A stretch of 64,000 bases of DNA from Bacillus sp. FJAT-27225 (GCF_001685025.1 NZ_MAYU01000012.1:682001-746000), one strand, 5' to 3'. Positions 1 to 9,306 are shown, counted from the first letter of the stretch. A program made the numbers and translations. The notes: a model not told the origin generated them from the letters alone.

Positions 1-618
1 GACTTGTTGCTGCAGATAAACGAGAAGGAAACACTCAACTGGAGCGGCAAGTTCCGTGCGCCACTCCGGAATGCGCGGGTAATCCCGCGCCCAGTAGACG
101 GAAGCCTGCCGATATGGCGTGCAGTGGGAGGCGGACCGGAGAGTGCGGTAAAAGCCGGACAGGCCGGCGTCCCAATGATGCTTGCTATGCTTGGGGGAGC
201 TGCGACGACCTTTAAGTATTCGGTAGATGCCTATCGGGCGTCGGCCGAGCGAAGCGGTTTTAACAAAAACGAACTTCCAGTGGCAACTGCAGGATTCCTT
301 TTTCCAGCCGAAACGACTCAGGATGCGCTCAGGGAGTATCATCCTTACATCAATGAGGGAATGAAACTAACGAATGGACGCGGGTTTCCATGGGTCGGAT
401 TTCAGCACGGTGGTGAGCTGGAAAATGTAATGAATGTTGGCAGCCCTCAGCAGATTGTTGAGAAGATACTGTATCAACATGAGCTGTTTGGCCATCAGCG
501 CTATATCGGGCAAATGGATTTTGGCGGTGTTCCGTTTGAGAAGCTGAAGCGAAATATTGAGCTGATTGCAACCAAAATCTTACCTGATGTGAAAAAGTAT
601 ACGGCGAGCAAGGAGTAA
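1..618 (+). CDS. LLM-class flavin-dependent oxidoreductase, 3' part
   Basis: The frame is open from the first base, so this is the C-terminal part (about 205 residues) of a gene that begins outside the window. The segment PIWRAVGGGPES followed by AGVPMMLAMLGG is the hallmark of luciferase-like monooxygenases (TIM-barrel enzymes using FMN or F420), where it forms part of the flavin site. The C-terminal stretch FGGVPFEKLKRNIEL also fits that family, in which this region closes the barrel. The substrate cannot be told. An intrinsic terminator follows 108 bases after the stop. Confidence 0.8.
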   Translation, partial: DLLLQINEKETLNWSGKFRAPLRNARVIPRPVDGSLPIWRAVGGGPESAVKAGQAGVPMMLAMLGGAATTFKYSVDAYRASAERSGFNKNELPVATAGFLFPAETTQDALREYHPYINEGMKLTNGRGFPWVGFQHGGELENVMNVGSPQQIVEKILYQHELFGHQRYIGQMDFGGVPFEKLKRNIELIATKILPDVKKYTASKE

Positions 619-725
619 AAATGGACGCCAGGGTTGGGTCATAGACAGAATTTGGGTTAAAACAATGAGTGTCTATACAGAAGCGATTCTCCAACAAGTG
701 CGGATTTTCCCCTTTCCACAGAAAA

Positions 726-755
726 TCCCCTCTCGGTTCGAACCGGAGGGGTTTT
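726..755 (+). terminator. Intrinsic terminator after the LLM oxidoreductase
   Basis: CCCCTC pairs with GAGGGG and CGGTT pairs with AACCG around a short loop, with one bulged T, followed by TTTT. It is placed to end the upstream plus-strand gene. Confidence 0.7.
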
Positions 756-899
756 GTTTATGTCTGTAATAATCTGAAAGTGGCGATTTCCGCCAATTGT
801 TTGCCATCCCGGCAACATGACACCTGGCGCATTAAGCTTGTTTGCCATTCTGTCAGTATGTGGCAGAAATATTGACGTAATGCTTCGTCTGCCAGCCGG

Positions 900-2150
900 T
901 TATCGGCTCAAATGGCTTTTCTTGTATGCGGTAATCCGGTCGAGAATCCCGCTTTTCATCACAAAACTCTTCACTTTCTTGTATTCTTCAGCGGTTGCGC
1001 CTGACCATTGCGAAGCGGGATTGCGATAGCTGCGCAAGGCATCGATTGTGCTTGTGTACTCTTCATACATTACTGCGCTGGCAAAGTCCGCAATCGGCTG
1101 GCTGCGCATGTAGGCTGCAACTTGGCTGAGGGAGCGCGCCTTTGTTTTGCCTTCTATCTTACTAATAATCTCGTTCATTTCCCTTTCAATCACACCCATC
1201 AGGGACGCGATGTGGGTCGCATAAGGAAACAAATCCATCGAGTCCTTGTATTGCCTCTCCGCAGTAAGGGCAGCTGCCAGCCTTCTTCTTGACTCTTCAG
1301 TCAGATACCGGTAGTGATAATAGAAAAATTGGTAATCGTTATGGAGCTCATTGATTGCCTTAAAGGTTATCCTCACCGACGGCAGCCTTGGCTGTGACCG
1401 GGCAAGGGCATCTTCCAAGTCCATAAAGCTTAGCTTCAAATCCACCAGCACATCGTCTTTGTGAAGAAGCTCGGCTGTATCAAGGACAGCCTTGGCCGGA
1501 ATATACGCGGACTGAATAATTTCATAGCCTGCAACAGCTTCAAGACGGATTGCCGAGTAATCAGCAGCACTTCCTGCCGGGAGGGCAAAATATTCAGTGT
1601 TGATGGACTCGGCAATATCGCGGACGAGCAGCTTTTCCCCCTCGTTCAAAGTTGGCCGCAGCCTGTACCTCCGCTTCAGTTTCGCAGCTTCTTCATCGTG
1701 AAGGTATTCATTTTTCGCAAATTGTGAATCCAGGATGTAGGAATCGAGAAAGGCTTGCTCATCAAAAACGGCTTCGGTCGGCACAAGCTTATGCAGGGAA
1801 TAAGCCAGGAACTTCACCTTTTCATCCGACTCCTCCTCACACGCCTTAATCAGAAGTGTAAAGAGGCCAAGTACAAACTCCCTCGGATTTTTAAGGTAGT
1901 CATGGCCGGTTTCGGGAAAAAGTGTATGGTAAACGTTTCGGTGCAGCCGCCTCTGTTCAAGTTCCATCTCTGCAAGCTGGAACTTCAGCATTTCCTTATC
2001 GATTTTATAAAAAAGTACATCCAGGTTCCCGTTGTAATAAAGCCGTTCAATTTCTTTGTTCTTTATTGGCAGTTCAAGGTCGTACGATTCTATGTATACC
2101 AGCACTCCGCCGGGACATTTCGTAATTTTAAAGCCATCTAGTGTAATCAT
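900..2150 (-). CDS. Hypothetical helical protein, possible degenerate HEPN-like C-terminus
   Basis: I do not recognise this 416-417 residue protein. It is soluble and mostly helical, with a beta-rich first 35 residues (LDGFKITKCPGGVLVYIES) and a charged helical body with many Glu, Lys and Arg. There is no signal peptide or membrane segment. Start chosen at ATG 2150 because AAAGGTGG lies five bases upstream; a GTG nine bases earlier overlaps that site. Near the C-terminus the segment LRSYRNPASQW followed by helical EEYKKVKSFV resembles the end of HEPN domains (R-N-x4-H), but the histidine is missing, so a nuclease role is not supported. It stands alone between unrelated genes. Confidence 0.7.
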   Translation of the reverse strand: MITLDGFKITKCPGGVLVYIESYDLELPIKNKEIERLYYNGNLDVLFYKIDKEMLKFQLAEMELEQRRLHRNVYHTLFPETGHDYLKNPREFVLGLFTLLIKACEEESDEKVKFLAYSLHKLVPTEAVFDEQAFLDSYILDSQFAKNEYLHDEEAAKLKRRYRLRPTLNEGEKLLVRDIAESINTEYFALPAGSAADYSAIRLEAVAGYEIIQSAYIPAKAVLDTAELLHKDDVLVDLKLSFMDLEDALARSQPRLPSVRITFKAINELHNDYQFFYYHYRYLTEESRRRLAAALTAERQYKDSMDLFPYATHIASLMGVIEREMNEIISKIEGKTKARSLSQVAAYMRSQPIADFASAVMYEEYTSTIDALRSYRNPASQWSGATAEEYKKVKSFVMKSGILDRITAYKKSHLSR

Positions 2151-2365
2151 GCTGTCCACCTTTTTTAAAAAATAAGTCCACTTTTAATTGTAAAGTAAAA
2201 TTTGAGTTCCGACCAAGGTTCTTTTTTATAATCAAGAGTGGTTTTCGGTAATTCCGCAAGGGTTCTAATATCTGTCCCATATCATGACTAAAACGCGCTC
2301 ATGTCTGATGCCTGTCCTTGAACCGCAACGCATCGGTGCCCTTGAAGCGGGATACCTTTGTCCTA

Positions 2366-3409
2366 TTAGTCAATTAAAAAACCGTTCTTCATTTCTATCA
2401 ATGCCTGGCGGAAGCTGCCTTCGAAATTCTCACCTTTAGGATTCAAGGCGTGTTCACAACGGGCTGTGTAGGCCATCGTATAGGTTGCTGCTGCCGCTAT
2501 TTTCATGAGTTCTTTTTTGGTAAAAGTTCTGCCGCGATGCCGCTCGTATTCCTTTACAAAAAGGTATACTTCCTCCCGGGAGGGGGTGATTTTCGTATCG
2601 ATATCCCAGGTTGTCGGGAATGTTGCTGCTGCGATTCCGAGCAGGTTCAGTTCATCATCCACCGCGAGGCTGTCCCAATCGTAGACCATCACAACTTTGT
2701 CATCCTTAAGCCGTAAGTTCTTAAGCGACCAGTCGGCGTGTCCAAGGACGGTTTCCCCTTTGAAGCTTTGTGCGGCCAATTTTGCCTCCAACGCGATTTC
2801 GTCGATCCATTCAGCCCCTTTCGCCGTTTTTTCAAAATCAAACAAGGCATTGTGCGGTACCGGGTAAAGGGTCCGGCTTTCGTACAGCCTGCCGCGGGTG
2901 ATACCTGGCCGTGTTGCGAGGGGCCTGGCACATATGATCAATTCGGCAAAAGCCTGAGCCGTTGCGTTTCGGATAGTCGGGTTGTGGGCGTCCTGCTGCT
3001 CACCGACATCCTCGTATGAGTCAACAGTCATGATTGCCTCGCCGAATTTCCGGGGCGGAAGGATTACTTTCGGGCATGGGAAGCCGTCTGTTGCCAGGTG
3101 TGACTGGACTTCTGAAACGGCTGTTAAGGTATCAATAGAGATTGAATTTAAATCATCTCCTGCGGTCTGCTTGTGGGCCTTGAGGAAAACCTTCCTTCCA
3201 TCTTCGAGCACTAGGCCAAACGAAGCGCCGACGCTAAAGCCTACATATAGGCATCTTGCAACGGGAATGCCGAGTTCTGTTTTACAAAATTCCTCAATTC
3301 TAGTGGTGATTGCAATGGGGTCGGTTGATTGAAGAATCGATTCTGCAAGAATTCGGTTGTTTTCGATTTTCAGGCTGTCTGACAAAGCTTCTATCAGGTT
3401 TTTTTGCAC
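2366..3409 (-). CDS. Aminoglycoside/choline-kinase-fold phosphotransferase
   Basis: 347 residues with a protein-kinase-like (APH) fold. Around residues 220-245 the catalytic loop LGHADWSLKNL gives the H-x-D-x4-N motif and VYDWDSL supplies the metal-binding Asp. An N-terminal glycine-containing strand pair (GFSVGASFGLVLEDGRKVFLKAHK) holds the ATP-binding Lys. Members phosphorylate small molecules such as aminoglycosides, choline, macrolides or sugars; the substrate here is unknown. The start is GTG 3409, eight bases after AAGGAGAGG. It is separated from its neighbours by more than 200 bases on each side and is probably transcribed alone. Confidence 0.75.
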   Translation of the reverse strand: MQKNLIEALSDSLKIENNRILAESILQSTDPIAITTRIEEFCKTELGIPVARCLYVGFSVGASFGLVLEDGRKVFLKAHKQTAGDDLNSISIDTLTAVSEVQSHLATDGFPCPKVILPPRKFGEAIMTVDSYEDVGEQQDAHNPTIRNATAQAFAELIICARPLATRPGITRGRLYESRTLYPVPHNALFDFEKTAKGAEWIDEIALEAKLAAQSFKGETVLGHADWSLKNLRLKDDKVVMVYDWDSLAVDDELNLLGIAAATFPTTWDIDTKITPSREEVYLFVKEYERHRGRTFTKKELMKIAAAATYTMAYTARCEHALNPKGENFEGSFRQALIEMKNGFLID

Positions 3410-3628
3410 CCTTATCGCCTCTCCTTTTTGTACAGTTTCGTCTCCGTTAAGGCTGCTGCCGTTAAACAGGAAGCTTTCTTGTATTCATTCAGGGACGAGC
3501 CGTTTTGACTTAGTGCTATTTTAGAATTGTGCTGGCTTTTTGGGTCACCTTTTTAATAGATATTTTTAAACTCTATCATCGATATTCAAACTCTTTATAG
3601 CATTTACACTAAGGCGCAGCAAATTATC

Positions 3629-3662
3629 CAAAAAAATATAGCCCGGAACAAGTCCCGGGCTA
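3629..3662 (-). terminator. Terminator of the floT operon
   Basis: TAGCCCGG pairs with CCGGGCTA. On the minus strand the stem is followed by a run of T (an A-rich run at 3629-3636 on the plus strand). It lies directly after the floT stop. Confidence 0.75.
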
Positions 3663-3676
3663 CCTCTTTTACCGAC

Positions 3677-5200
3677 TTAAACCTTCGCAGGCTCTTTCTT
3701 TTCTTCCTTCACGGTTCCCTCAAGGACTGCCGGGCGAACTCCACTTTTGCCGGAGTAGTTTTCAAGCAGTTCTTTCAGGTCAATTCCGCTTGATGCTTTC
3801 AGGGTCTCCTGAAGGCCGGCCATCAGGTTGGTGGCATAGCCAGTGACGCGGTTTGCGCCGCTGCCGGAGCCGCCACCACCAGTGTCGACAATGCTGATCT
3901 TATCAATGTTGGCAAGTGGTGCAGCAACTTGCTTCGCATATTCAGGAAGCATTCTGACAATCATGTCCATGACAGCTGCCTGGCCAAACAGGTCGAACGC
4001 TTCGGCGATCTTTTGCTTCGCTTCCGCTTCGGCAAGACCTTTCAGGCGGATGATTTCGGCATCCGATTCACCCTGTGCCCTGACAGCATCCGCTTTCGCA
4101 AGACCGTCGAGGCGGATGCGCTCGGCTTCTGCCTTTGCCATCGCTTCAATCCGGTATTTGTTGGCTTCAGCTTCAGCCATTTGCTTTGCCTTTTCAGCGG
4201 CAGCAGCCTGCTCAACGGAGTAGCGGTCTGCGTCTGCCTTCTTCTTAACTTCTGAATCGTACTGCCGCTCACGGCGCTGGATTTCTTTTTCCTCGAGCTC
4301 GATTTGCTTTTGGCGCTCGATGATTTTAATTTGCATTTCCTGTTCAGTTACCTGCTGCTTGGAGCGGGCTGTTTCAAGATCGTACGCCTGGTCGGCACGA
4401 GCTTTCGCAATGTCCTGCTCAGCACGGAATTCTGCTACTTTCAGCTGGTTCGTTTTTTCAGCTTCGGCGATTTCAGTAGCTCGCTCAAGCTCGGCGCGTT
4501 TCGCTGACTTCGCGGCTTCCGCCCTTTTGACACGTGTTTCCATTTCTGCCTCGGCCGTTGCAATATCGGCATCGCGCTTAACCTGGGCAATTCGCGGCTT
4601 ACCGAGTGAATCAAGGTAGCCATTCTTATCACGAACATCCTTAATGGTAAACGATACAATCACAAGTCCCATTTTTGCAAGGTCCTGTGAAGCAACGCGC
4701 TGGACTTCCTGTGAGAACTTATCGCGGTTTTTATAGATTTCTTCAACTGTCATTGAGCCGAGGATGGAACGAAGATGCCCTTCAAGGACCTCTTTCGCTT
4801 CATTTTCGCGGTCTGCCGTAGCTTTGCCAAGGAACTGCTCGGCTGCAGTCGCGATTTCGGAAATCGAACCGCCAATTTTAATAATTGCAACGCCATCCGC
4901 CATGACCGGAACGCCCTGTTCTGTATACACTTCAGGCGTGGTTACTTCCAGCTTGCTGGACAAAAGGCTAAGCGGCTGGGACTGTTGGAATACTGGAAAA
5001 ATAAAGGCACCGCCACCGCGGATAATTTTGATTTTATTGCCAGACTCGTCAAGGTGGACATTCTTGTTGCCAAGCATACTGCCTGTGACAATCAACGCCT
5101 CATCCGGACCCGCTGTCTTATACTTCGTGACGAATACACCCAAAAGCGCAATAATAATAAATGCGGCAACCCCTATTGGAACCCAAAACATCATTTCCAT
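3677..5200 (-). CDS. floT: Flotillin-like SPFH membrane-scaffold protein
   Basis: 507 residues, typical for bacterial flotillin. An N-terminal hydrophobic hairpin (residues 5-25) anchors it to the membrane. The SPFH/band-7 domain (about 30-200) is followed by a long Glu/Ala/Lys-rich coiled coil (about 210-380) with repeated AEAEA segments, then a glycine-rich tail. In B. subtilis FloT (YuaG) organises functional membrane microdomains and membrane fluidity. It is preceded 11 bases away by the NfeD-like partner gene yuaF, and both are served by a SigW promoter, as in B. subtilis. The start ATG 5200 follows AGGAGGAGA. Confidence 0.9.
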   Translation of the reverse strand: MEMMFWVPIGVAAFIIIALLGVFVTKYKTAGPDEALIVTGSMLGNKNVHLDESGNKIKIIRGGGAFIFPVFQQSQPLSLLSSKLEVTTPEVYTEQGVPVMADGVAIIKIGGSISEIATAAEQFLGKATADRENEAKEVLEGHLRSILGSMTVEEIYKNRDKFSQEVQRVASQDLAKMGLVIVSFTIKDVRDKNGYLDSLGKPRIAQVKRDADIATAEAEMETRVKRAEAAKSAKRAELERATEIAEAEKTNQLKVAEFRAEQDIAKARADQAYDLETARSKQQVTEQEMQIKIIERQKQIELEEKEIQRRERQYDSEVKKKADADRYSVEQAAAAEKAKQMAEAEANKYRIEAMAKAEAERIRLDGLAKADAVRAQGESDAEIIRLKGLAEAEAKQKIAEAFDLFGQAAVMDMIVRMLPEYAKQVAAPLANIDKISIVDTGGGGSGSGANRVTGYATNLMAGLQETLKASSGIDLKELLENYSGKSGVRPAVLEGTVKEEKKEPAKV

Positions 5201-5211
5201 TCAATCTCCTC

Positions 5212-5754
5212 CTAGATCCATTCGTTTTCTATTTTTTCTCTAACTGCAACCTGAAGCACACCATTGACTGTATCAACAATTAGGACATCGTGCCCATTGG
5301 CGATTTCCGCGCCATCAAAGCTTTTCGCAGGCTTTGAGATCCGCCCGCTAATCGAGTCGATCATCACTTCACCGTACCCATCTGTGGGAATGGACGTAAT
5401 CACCTTGCCAATCCTGCCCCTCAAATCAGATTCAGTGTAGGTCAGTGAGACCTCCGCGTTCCTAACCGGCACAAACACGAATACATTCAGCAGGGTGACA
5501 AGAATAACAGAAAGGACTGAACAAATAATTAAAATGACAACATGCGACAGAGGCGTCAATTTTTCAAAAATAAACCCTCCGGCAGATAAAAATGTAACGA
5601 ATGAGAACAAAAGCACAGGATTAAAAAAGTCCAGCCCGTCCAGAGCTCCATCGAGCAGATCACTGAAGAACACATAAAGCAGTGTCAATCCCCCAGCAAT
5701 CATCAGTCCATAAAGATAAATCGTGTCCATAGGCAAACCGTTCAATAAATCCAT
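5212..5754 (-). CDS. yuaF: NfeD-like membrane protein, flotillin partner
   Basis: About 180 residues. Several hydrophobic helices (roughly residues 5-30, 40-60 and 65-95) are followed by a C-terminal OB-fold beta-barrel (DLRGRIGKVITSIPTDGYGEVMI ... HDVLIVDTVNGVLQV) characteristic of NfeD proteins, which partner flotillins. Start choice: the SigW -10 ends at 5804, so transcription should begin near 5797; the upstream in-frame ATG at 5796 would be essentially leaderless. ATG 5754 has GGGGGTG about nine bases upstream and is preferred; ATG 5763 is the alternative. It is co-transcribed with floT. Confidence 0.85.
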   Translation of the reverse strand: MDLLNGLPMDTIYLYGLMIAGGLTLLYVFFSDLLDGALDGLDFFNPVLLFSFVTFLSAGGFIFEKLTPLSHVVILIICSVLSVILVTLLNVFVFVPVRNAEVSLTYTESDLRGRIGKVITSIPTDGYGEVMIDSISGRISKPAKSFDGAEIANGHDVLIVDTVNGVLQVAVREKIENEWI

Positions 5755-5803
5755 CTCTGCCATCACCCCCCGATTGTCTTCCCTTTTATTGTACATTAGG
5801 GTA

Positions 5804-5829
5804 TACGGGTAAAAACAGAAAAAGTTTCA
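5804..5829 (-). promoter_or_regulatory. SigW-type promoter of yuaF-floT
   Basis: On the minus strand TGAAAC (5824-5829) and CGTA (5804-5807) are separated by exactly 16 bases, matching the SigW envelope-stress consensus TGAAAC-N16-CGTA. The orthologous B. subtilis operon belongs to the SigW regulon. Confidence 0.85.
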
Positions 5830-6016
5830 ATAAATGAAAAATTTGTAAACATTTTCTAAAGATTTCATCCTCCTTTTGCCGCATTTTAGTGAATCTTGAA
5901 ATGCACAGTTTTCCTGCGGAGCATTTGATGCTCAATTTCATAACGGCCCGTCCCTGTTTACTTGCAGTTCATATCGGGTAAAGAATCAATAACACATCCG
6001 AAGGGAGTGCAGCGTG

Positions 6017-6151
6017 ATGGAACCAATTGATTATTTGGCATGGGTTGTGCCAACTCTGTTGGGGGTTTCGTTCGTGGCATCGCTCTATGTCGTATCAAAA
6101 AAGCCGAAATATTTGACCGAAAAAGTATCGCGACGCAAAATTACAGACTAA
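6017..6151 (+). CDS. Small single-pass membrane protein (44 aa)
   Basis: A 44-residue reading frame starting at ATG 6017, seven bases after AAGGGAGTG. Residues 7-27 (LAWVVPTLLGVSFVASLYVV) form one membrane helix, followed by a basic tail (KKPKYLTEKVSRRK), predicting an N-out, C-in protein. It has its own strong terminator at once downstream, which supports a real short gene. I do not recognise the family. Confidence 0.6.
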   Translation: MEPIDYLAWVVPTLLGVSFVASLYVVSKKPKYLTEKVSRRKITD

Positions 6152-6159
6152 TATAAAGA

Positions 6160-6195
6160 AACGCGCTGGCCACCAGATTGGCTCAGCGCGTTTTA
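6160..6195 (+). terminator. Terminator of the 44-aa membrane protein gene
   Basis: ACGCGCTG pairs with CAGCGCGT around a 15-base loop, followed by TTTTAGTTT. Confidence 0.75.
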
Positions 6196-6270
6196 GTTTA
6201 TGAGTTTTCCAATTGTTTTTTAATGTTAATATAGTACATATAGCGAAAATGTGTACAGGGGGAGAACGGC

Positions 6271-6627
6271 TTGAGGTTATTAATTGTAGAAGATGAACAA
6301 AACATCCGTGACCTGCTTAAACTTTATTTAAAAAAACATTTTGACATAACCGAAGCTGATAACGGCAGGGACGGGCTGCGGCTCTCCCTTGAGCAGGACT
6401 TCGATTTTATTATTCTGGACATGTTCATGCCGGAAATGGATGGCTTGGAAGTTTGGAGAAACCTTCGCATTCAAAAAGATACACCAATTCTCATCCTGAC
6501 CGCCCAGTACTCCGAGGAACTTGAGGAGGCAGGAAAAGAGGCAGATACGCATTATATCCTAAAGCCGTTCAGCCCAAAGAACGTAGCCGCACATATCCTC
6601 CAAACCCTCAGTTTAACGGGGAGTTAA
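6271..6627 (+). CDS. Stand-alone response-regulator receiver domain
   Basis: 118 residues forming a CheY/Spo0F-like receiver and nothing else. Visible residues are the acidic pair E7-D8, phospho-acceptor D50 (ILDMFMPEMDG), T77 and K98 (LKPF). The start is TTG 6271 after AGGGGGAG. No histidine kinase or output domain is adjacent, so it is an orphan phosphorelay or protein-interaction module. Receiver domains of the OmpR type normally continue into a winged helix; here the frame closes at the receiver boundary and a terminator follows. Confidence 0.85.
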   Translation: MRLLIVEDEQNIRDLLKLYLKKHFDITEADNGRDGLRLSLEQDFDFIILDMFMPEMDGLEVWRNLRIQKDTPILILTAQYSEELEEAGKEADTHYILKPFSPKNVAAHILQTLSLTGS

Positions 6628-6684
6628 TTCTATTCTTCAATTCCATTCTTTTGAAAGACAAACCAGTTAAAATGGCAAAACGAA

Positions 6685-6715
6685 GAGCCGGCCAGTAGTG
6701 GCCGGCTCCTCTTTT
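6685..6715. terminator. Bidirectional terminator between receiver gene and tcyC
   Basis: GAGCCGGCCA pairs perfectly with TGGCCGGCTC around GTAG. CTCTTTT follows on the plus strand, and an A-rich stretch precedes it (a T-run for the minus-strand tcy operon). Confidence 0.75.
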
Positions 6716-6797
6716 GATTCGTCTCACAAGCAGCGTCCACCTCACACGGACAAATGGAGAGAAAAGTCACGGCAGGGGTCTGACCCCTCTCCCCCGT

Positions 6798-7544
6798 CTA
6801 CAACTCCGGCTGGATCATGTTGAGGAATTGCCTGGTCCGTTCGTGTTTTGGGTTTGTGAAGATGTTCTCGGGTTTGTCGCGTTCGAGGACGACACCGTGG
6901 TCCATAAAGATGACTTCATTGGCTGCTTCCCGGGCGAAACGCATTTCGTGGGTGACGACGATCATCGTCATCCCTTCAATGGCCAAGTCCTTCATAACCT
7001 TCAAAACCTCACCGACAAGTTCAGGGTCAAGCGCGGATGTTGGTTCATCGAATAGCATCACTTCCGGCTCCATCGCAAGCGCCCGGGCAATGCCGACACG
7101 CTGCTGCTGGCCGCCAGACAATTGATGCGGATAATAATCGAGCTTGTCGCCGAGCCCTACTTTTTGCAAAAGCATTGCAGCCTTCTGGCGGGCATTTTCT
7201 TTGTTTTCGCCTTTGACAACAACCGGCCCTTCCATGACATTTTCAAGGGCCGTCATGTGCGGGAACAGGTTGTAACTCTGGAACACCATCCCGGTCAGGC
7301 GCCGGAACGAAGCGATTGCTTTGTTCGGTACAGGTTTACCGTTAAAATCGAGTGTCTGCCCCGAAATCGAGATGCTCCCCTTCGTCGGTGTTTCCAGCAC
7401 ATTCAGGCAGCGAAGCAAGGTTGTTTTACCCGAGCCAGACGGGCCAATCACGACTACTACCTGCCCTTTTTCCACTTCCAAATCAATGCCTTTAAGCACT
7501 TGAAGGTCGCCGAATTGCTTATGCAAGCCTTTAATTGATATCAT
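6798..7544 (-). CDS. tcyC: L-cystine ABC importer, ATP-binding subunit
   Basis: 248 residues, full length for a polar-amino-acid ABC ATPase. Walker A is GPSGSGKTT (about 34-42), the signature is [15 protein letters not shown], Walker B is [18 protein letters not shown], and the switch His lies in VVTHEM. It closely recalls B. subtilis TcyC (for instance ENVMEGPV and ERTRQFLN). It powers the permease TcyB at the inner face of the membrane. It is the last gene of tcyABC, 18 bases after tcyB. Glutamine or other polar amino acids remain possible substrates. Confidence 0.8.
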   Translation of the reverse strand: MISIKGLHKQFGDLQVLKGIDLEVEKGQVVVVIGPSGSGKTTLLRCLNVLETPTKGSISISGQTLDFNGKPVPNKAIASFRRLTGMVFQSYNLFPHMTALENVMEGPVVVKGENKENARQKAAMLLQKVGLGDKLDYYPHQLSGGQQQRVGIARALAMEPEVMLFDEPTSALDPELVGEVLKVMKDLAIEGMTMIVVTHEMRFAREAANEVIFMDHGVVLERDKPENIFTNPKHERTRQFLNMIQPEL

Positions 7545-7562
7545 TTGCCTTCCCCCTCTCCA

Positions 7563-8261
7563 TTATTTGACATACCGGTCAAACCTCGCTTCCAATTTCC
7601 CCTGGAAGATGGAAAGGATGAAGCAGACAATCCAGTAAAGCAGGGCAGCCTGTAAGTAAAGCAGCAGGAATTCATAATTGGTTGATGCGATTTCCTGCGC
7701 GCGCCGGAACATTTCCGTAACGAGAATCGTCGCGGCTAGCGACGTATCCTTCACAAGGCCTATGAATGAATTTGATAATGGCGGAACGGAAACCCTGGCG
7801 GCCTGGGGCAGGATGATTCTTTTTAAAAGCTGCGGATAGGTCATCCCGATGGAATAACCGGCTTCCCATTGTCCCTTCGGAATCGAGAGGACCGCAGCCC
7901 GAATGATTTCGGACGCATATGCACCGACTGAAAGTGAAAAACCGATAATCGCTGCCGGGAATGGGTCAATGACGACACCCATTGTCGGTAACCCATAAAA
8001 CAGGATAAAGAGCTGCACGAGAAGTGGCGTGCCTCTAATCGCAGAAACATAGACTCGCGCTATATACTGGAGCGGTTTGATATGCGAAATCCTGGCCAGT
8101 GCAGTCAGCACGGCCAGGACCAGCCCGATGACGAAGGAAATAAGCGTCAGCGGGATTGTATATTGAATAAGCCCTTCCAGAAGCGGCATCCAAGAGTTTT
8201 TCGCAATGTTGACAAGCCGGTCCATCCGTTCAGGGTCGGCAAAAATACTATTTAAGTACAT
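7563..8261 (-). CDS. tcyB: L-cystine ABC importer, permease subunit
   Basis: An HisM/GlnP-type permease with about five membrane helices and the EAA loop around AGYSIGMTYPQLLKRIILPQAAR, which docks to the ATPase. The frame extends to 8309, but ATG 8261 (start MYLNSIF) is preferred; it follows GGTGAG and overlaps the end of tcyA by 14 bases, suggesting translational coupling. It would form the membrane channel for the substrate delivered by TcyA. Confidence 0.8.
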   Translation of the reverse strand: MYLNSIFADPERMDRLVNIAKNSWMPLLEGLIQYTIPLTLISFVIGLVLAVLTALARISHIKPLQYIARVYVSAIRGTPLLVQLFILFYGLPTMGVVIDPFPAAIIGFSLSVGAYASEIIRAAVLSIPKGQWEAGYSIGMTYPQLLKRIILPQAARVSVPPLSNSFIGLVKDTSLAATILVTEMFRRAQEIASTNYEFLLLYLQAALLYWIVCFILSIFQGKLEARFDRYVK

Positions 8262-9087
8262 TCTCACCAAACCATTTCTTGGAGATTTCGTCGTACGTAC
8301 CGTCTTCAATCATTTCGTTCAGCGCCTTGTTGACTTCTTCAACAAGAGTCTCGCTTCCCTTGCGGAACATCAGGCCGCTCTGGGAAGCATCTTCAGATTC
8401 AGCTCTCACTTCAACCTGTGCATCCGGACGGTTCTTTTTAAAATCAAGGAACGCGATTTTGTCATTGATCGTTGCATCGACTCGCTTAGAGTTCAGTAGC
8501 TCAACCGCCTGGTTAAAGCTATCTATCCCAACAACCTCGGCGCCAAGATCCTTTGCCAATTGCCCATAATTACTAGTCAAAGTCTGGGCAGATTTCTTTC
8601 CTTTAATGTCTTCAAATGATTGTATATCTTTATTGTCAGTCCGTGTAATCAGAACCGCTGCAGATGTAATGTATGGTTCAGAGAACAAATATTTCTCCTG
8701 GCGGTCAGGACGGATCCCTACCTGGTTTGCAATCATGTCAAAACGTTTCGCATCAAGTCCCGCAAAAATTGCATCCCAATTCGTTTCCTGAAATTCAACG
8801 TCAACTCCGAGACGCTTTCCAACCTCGCGGGCAATTTCAACGTCAAAGCCAGTCAGCTCGCCTTTATCATTATGAAATGAGAACGGAGCATATGTACCTT
8901 CCGTACCAACGACCAATTTGCCTTCATCCTTAACCTTCGCCAGCAAATCGTCCTTGTTTGCAGTTTCTTCTTTATTCGTATCGCCTTTATTGCCGCCGCC
9001 ATTGTTGGCATTGTCATTCGAGCCGCACGCAGCAAGCACTAACACCATGCTCAATAGCAGTACAAAAAACAATGATAATTTCTTCAA
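8248..9087 (-). CDS. tcyA: L-cystine-binding lipoprotein
   Basis: 279 residues. A lipoprotein signal ends in the lipobox LVLAAC at about residues 16-21, followed by a Gly/Asn/Lys linker. The binding domain starts KLVVGTEGTYAPFSFH and has the family-3 solute-binding landmarks GFDVEIAREV and FDMIANQV. The sequence strongly resembles B. subtilis TcyA, including SAQTLTSNYGQLA and the KKWFGE end. It captures substrate outside the membrane for TcyBC. Start TTG 9087 lies eight bases after AGGGGG. Confidence 0.8.
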   Translation of the reverse strand: MKKLSLFFVLLLSMVLVLAACGSNDNANNGGGNKGDTNKEETANKDDLLAKVKDEGKLVVGTEGTYAPFSFHNDKGELTGFDVEIAREVGKRLGVDVEFQETNWDAIFAGLDAKRFDMIANQVGIRPDRQEKYLFSEPYITSAAVLITRTDNKDIQSFEDIKGKKSAQTLTSNYGQLAKDLGAEVVGIDSFNQAVELLNSKRVDATINDKIAFLDFKKNRPDAQVEVRAESEDASQSGLMFRKGSETLVEEVNKALNEMIEDGTYDEISKKWFGENVLK

Positions 9088-9306
9088 AAGTAAAACCCCC
9101 TAAATCATATTGGATTGGTCAACATTCCTCATAATAGTACACGCCCAGCCACCTTGTCAAAGAAATTATTTCTGTATATTTTACCCTGCTTGGTCACAGT
9201 TAATCGTTTAATTTGGAAATCGGATCTTCGTGCTCTAAATATGGCTTTTTTATTGTTTATCTACATGCCATTAGCCGGCCTGGCCTCAAAGACATTTTCA
9301 TTTTTT

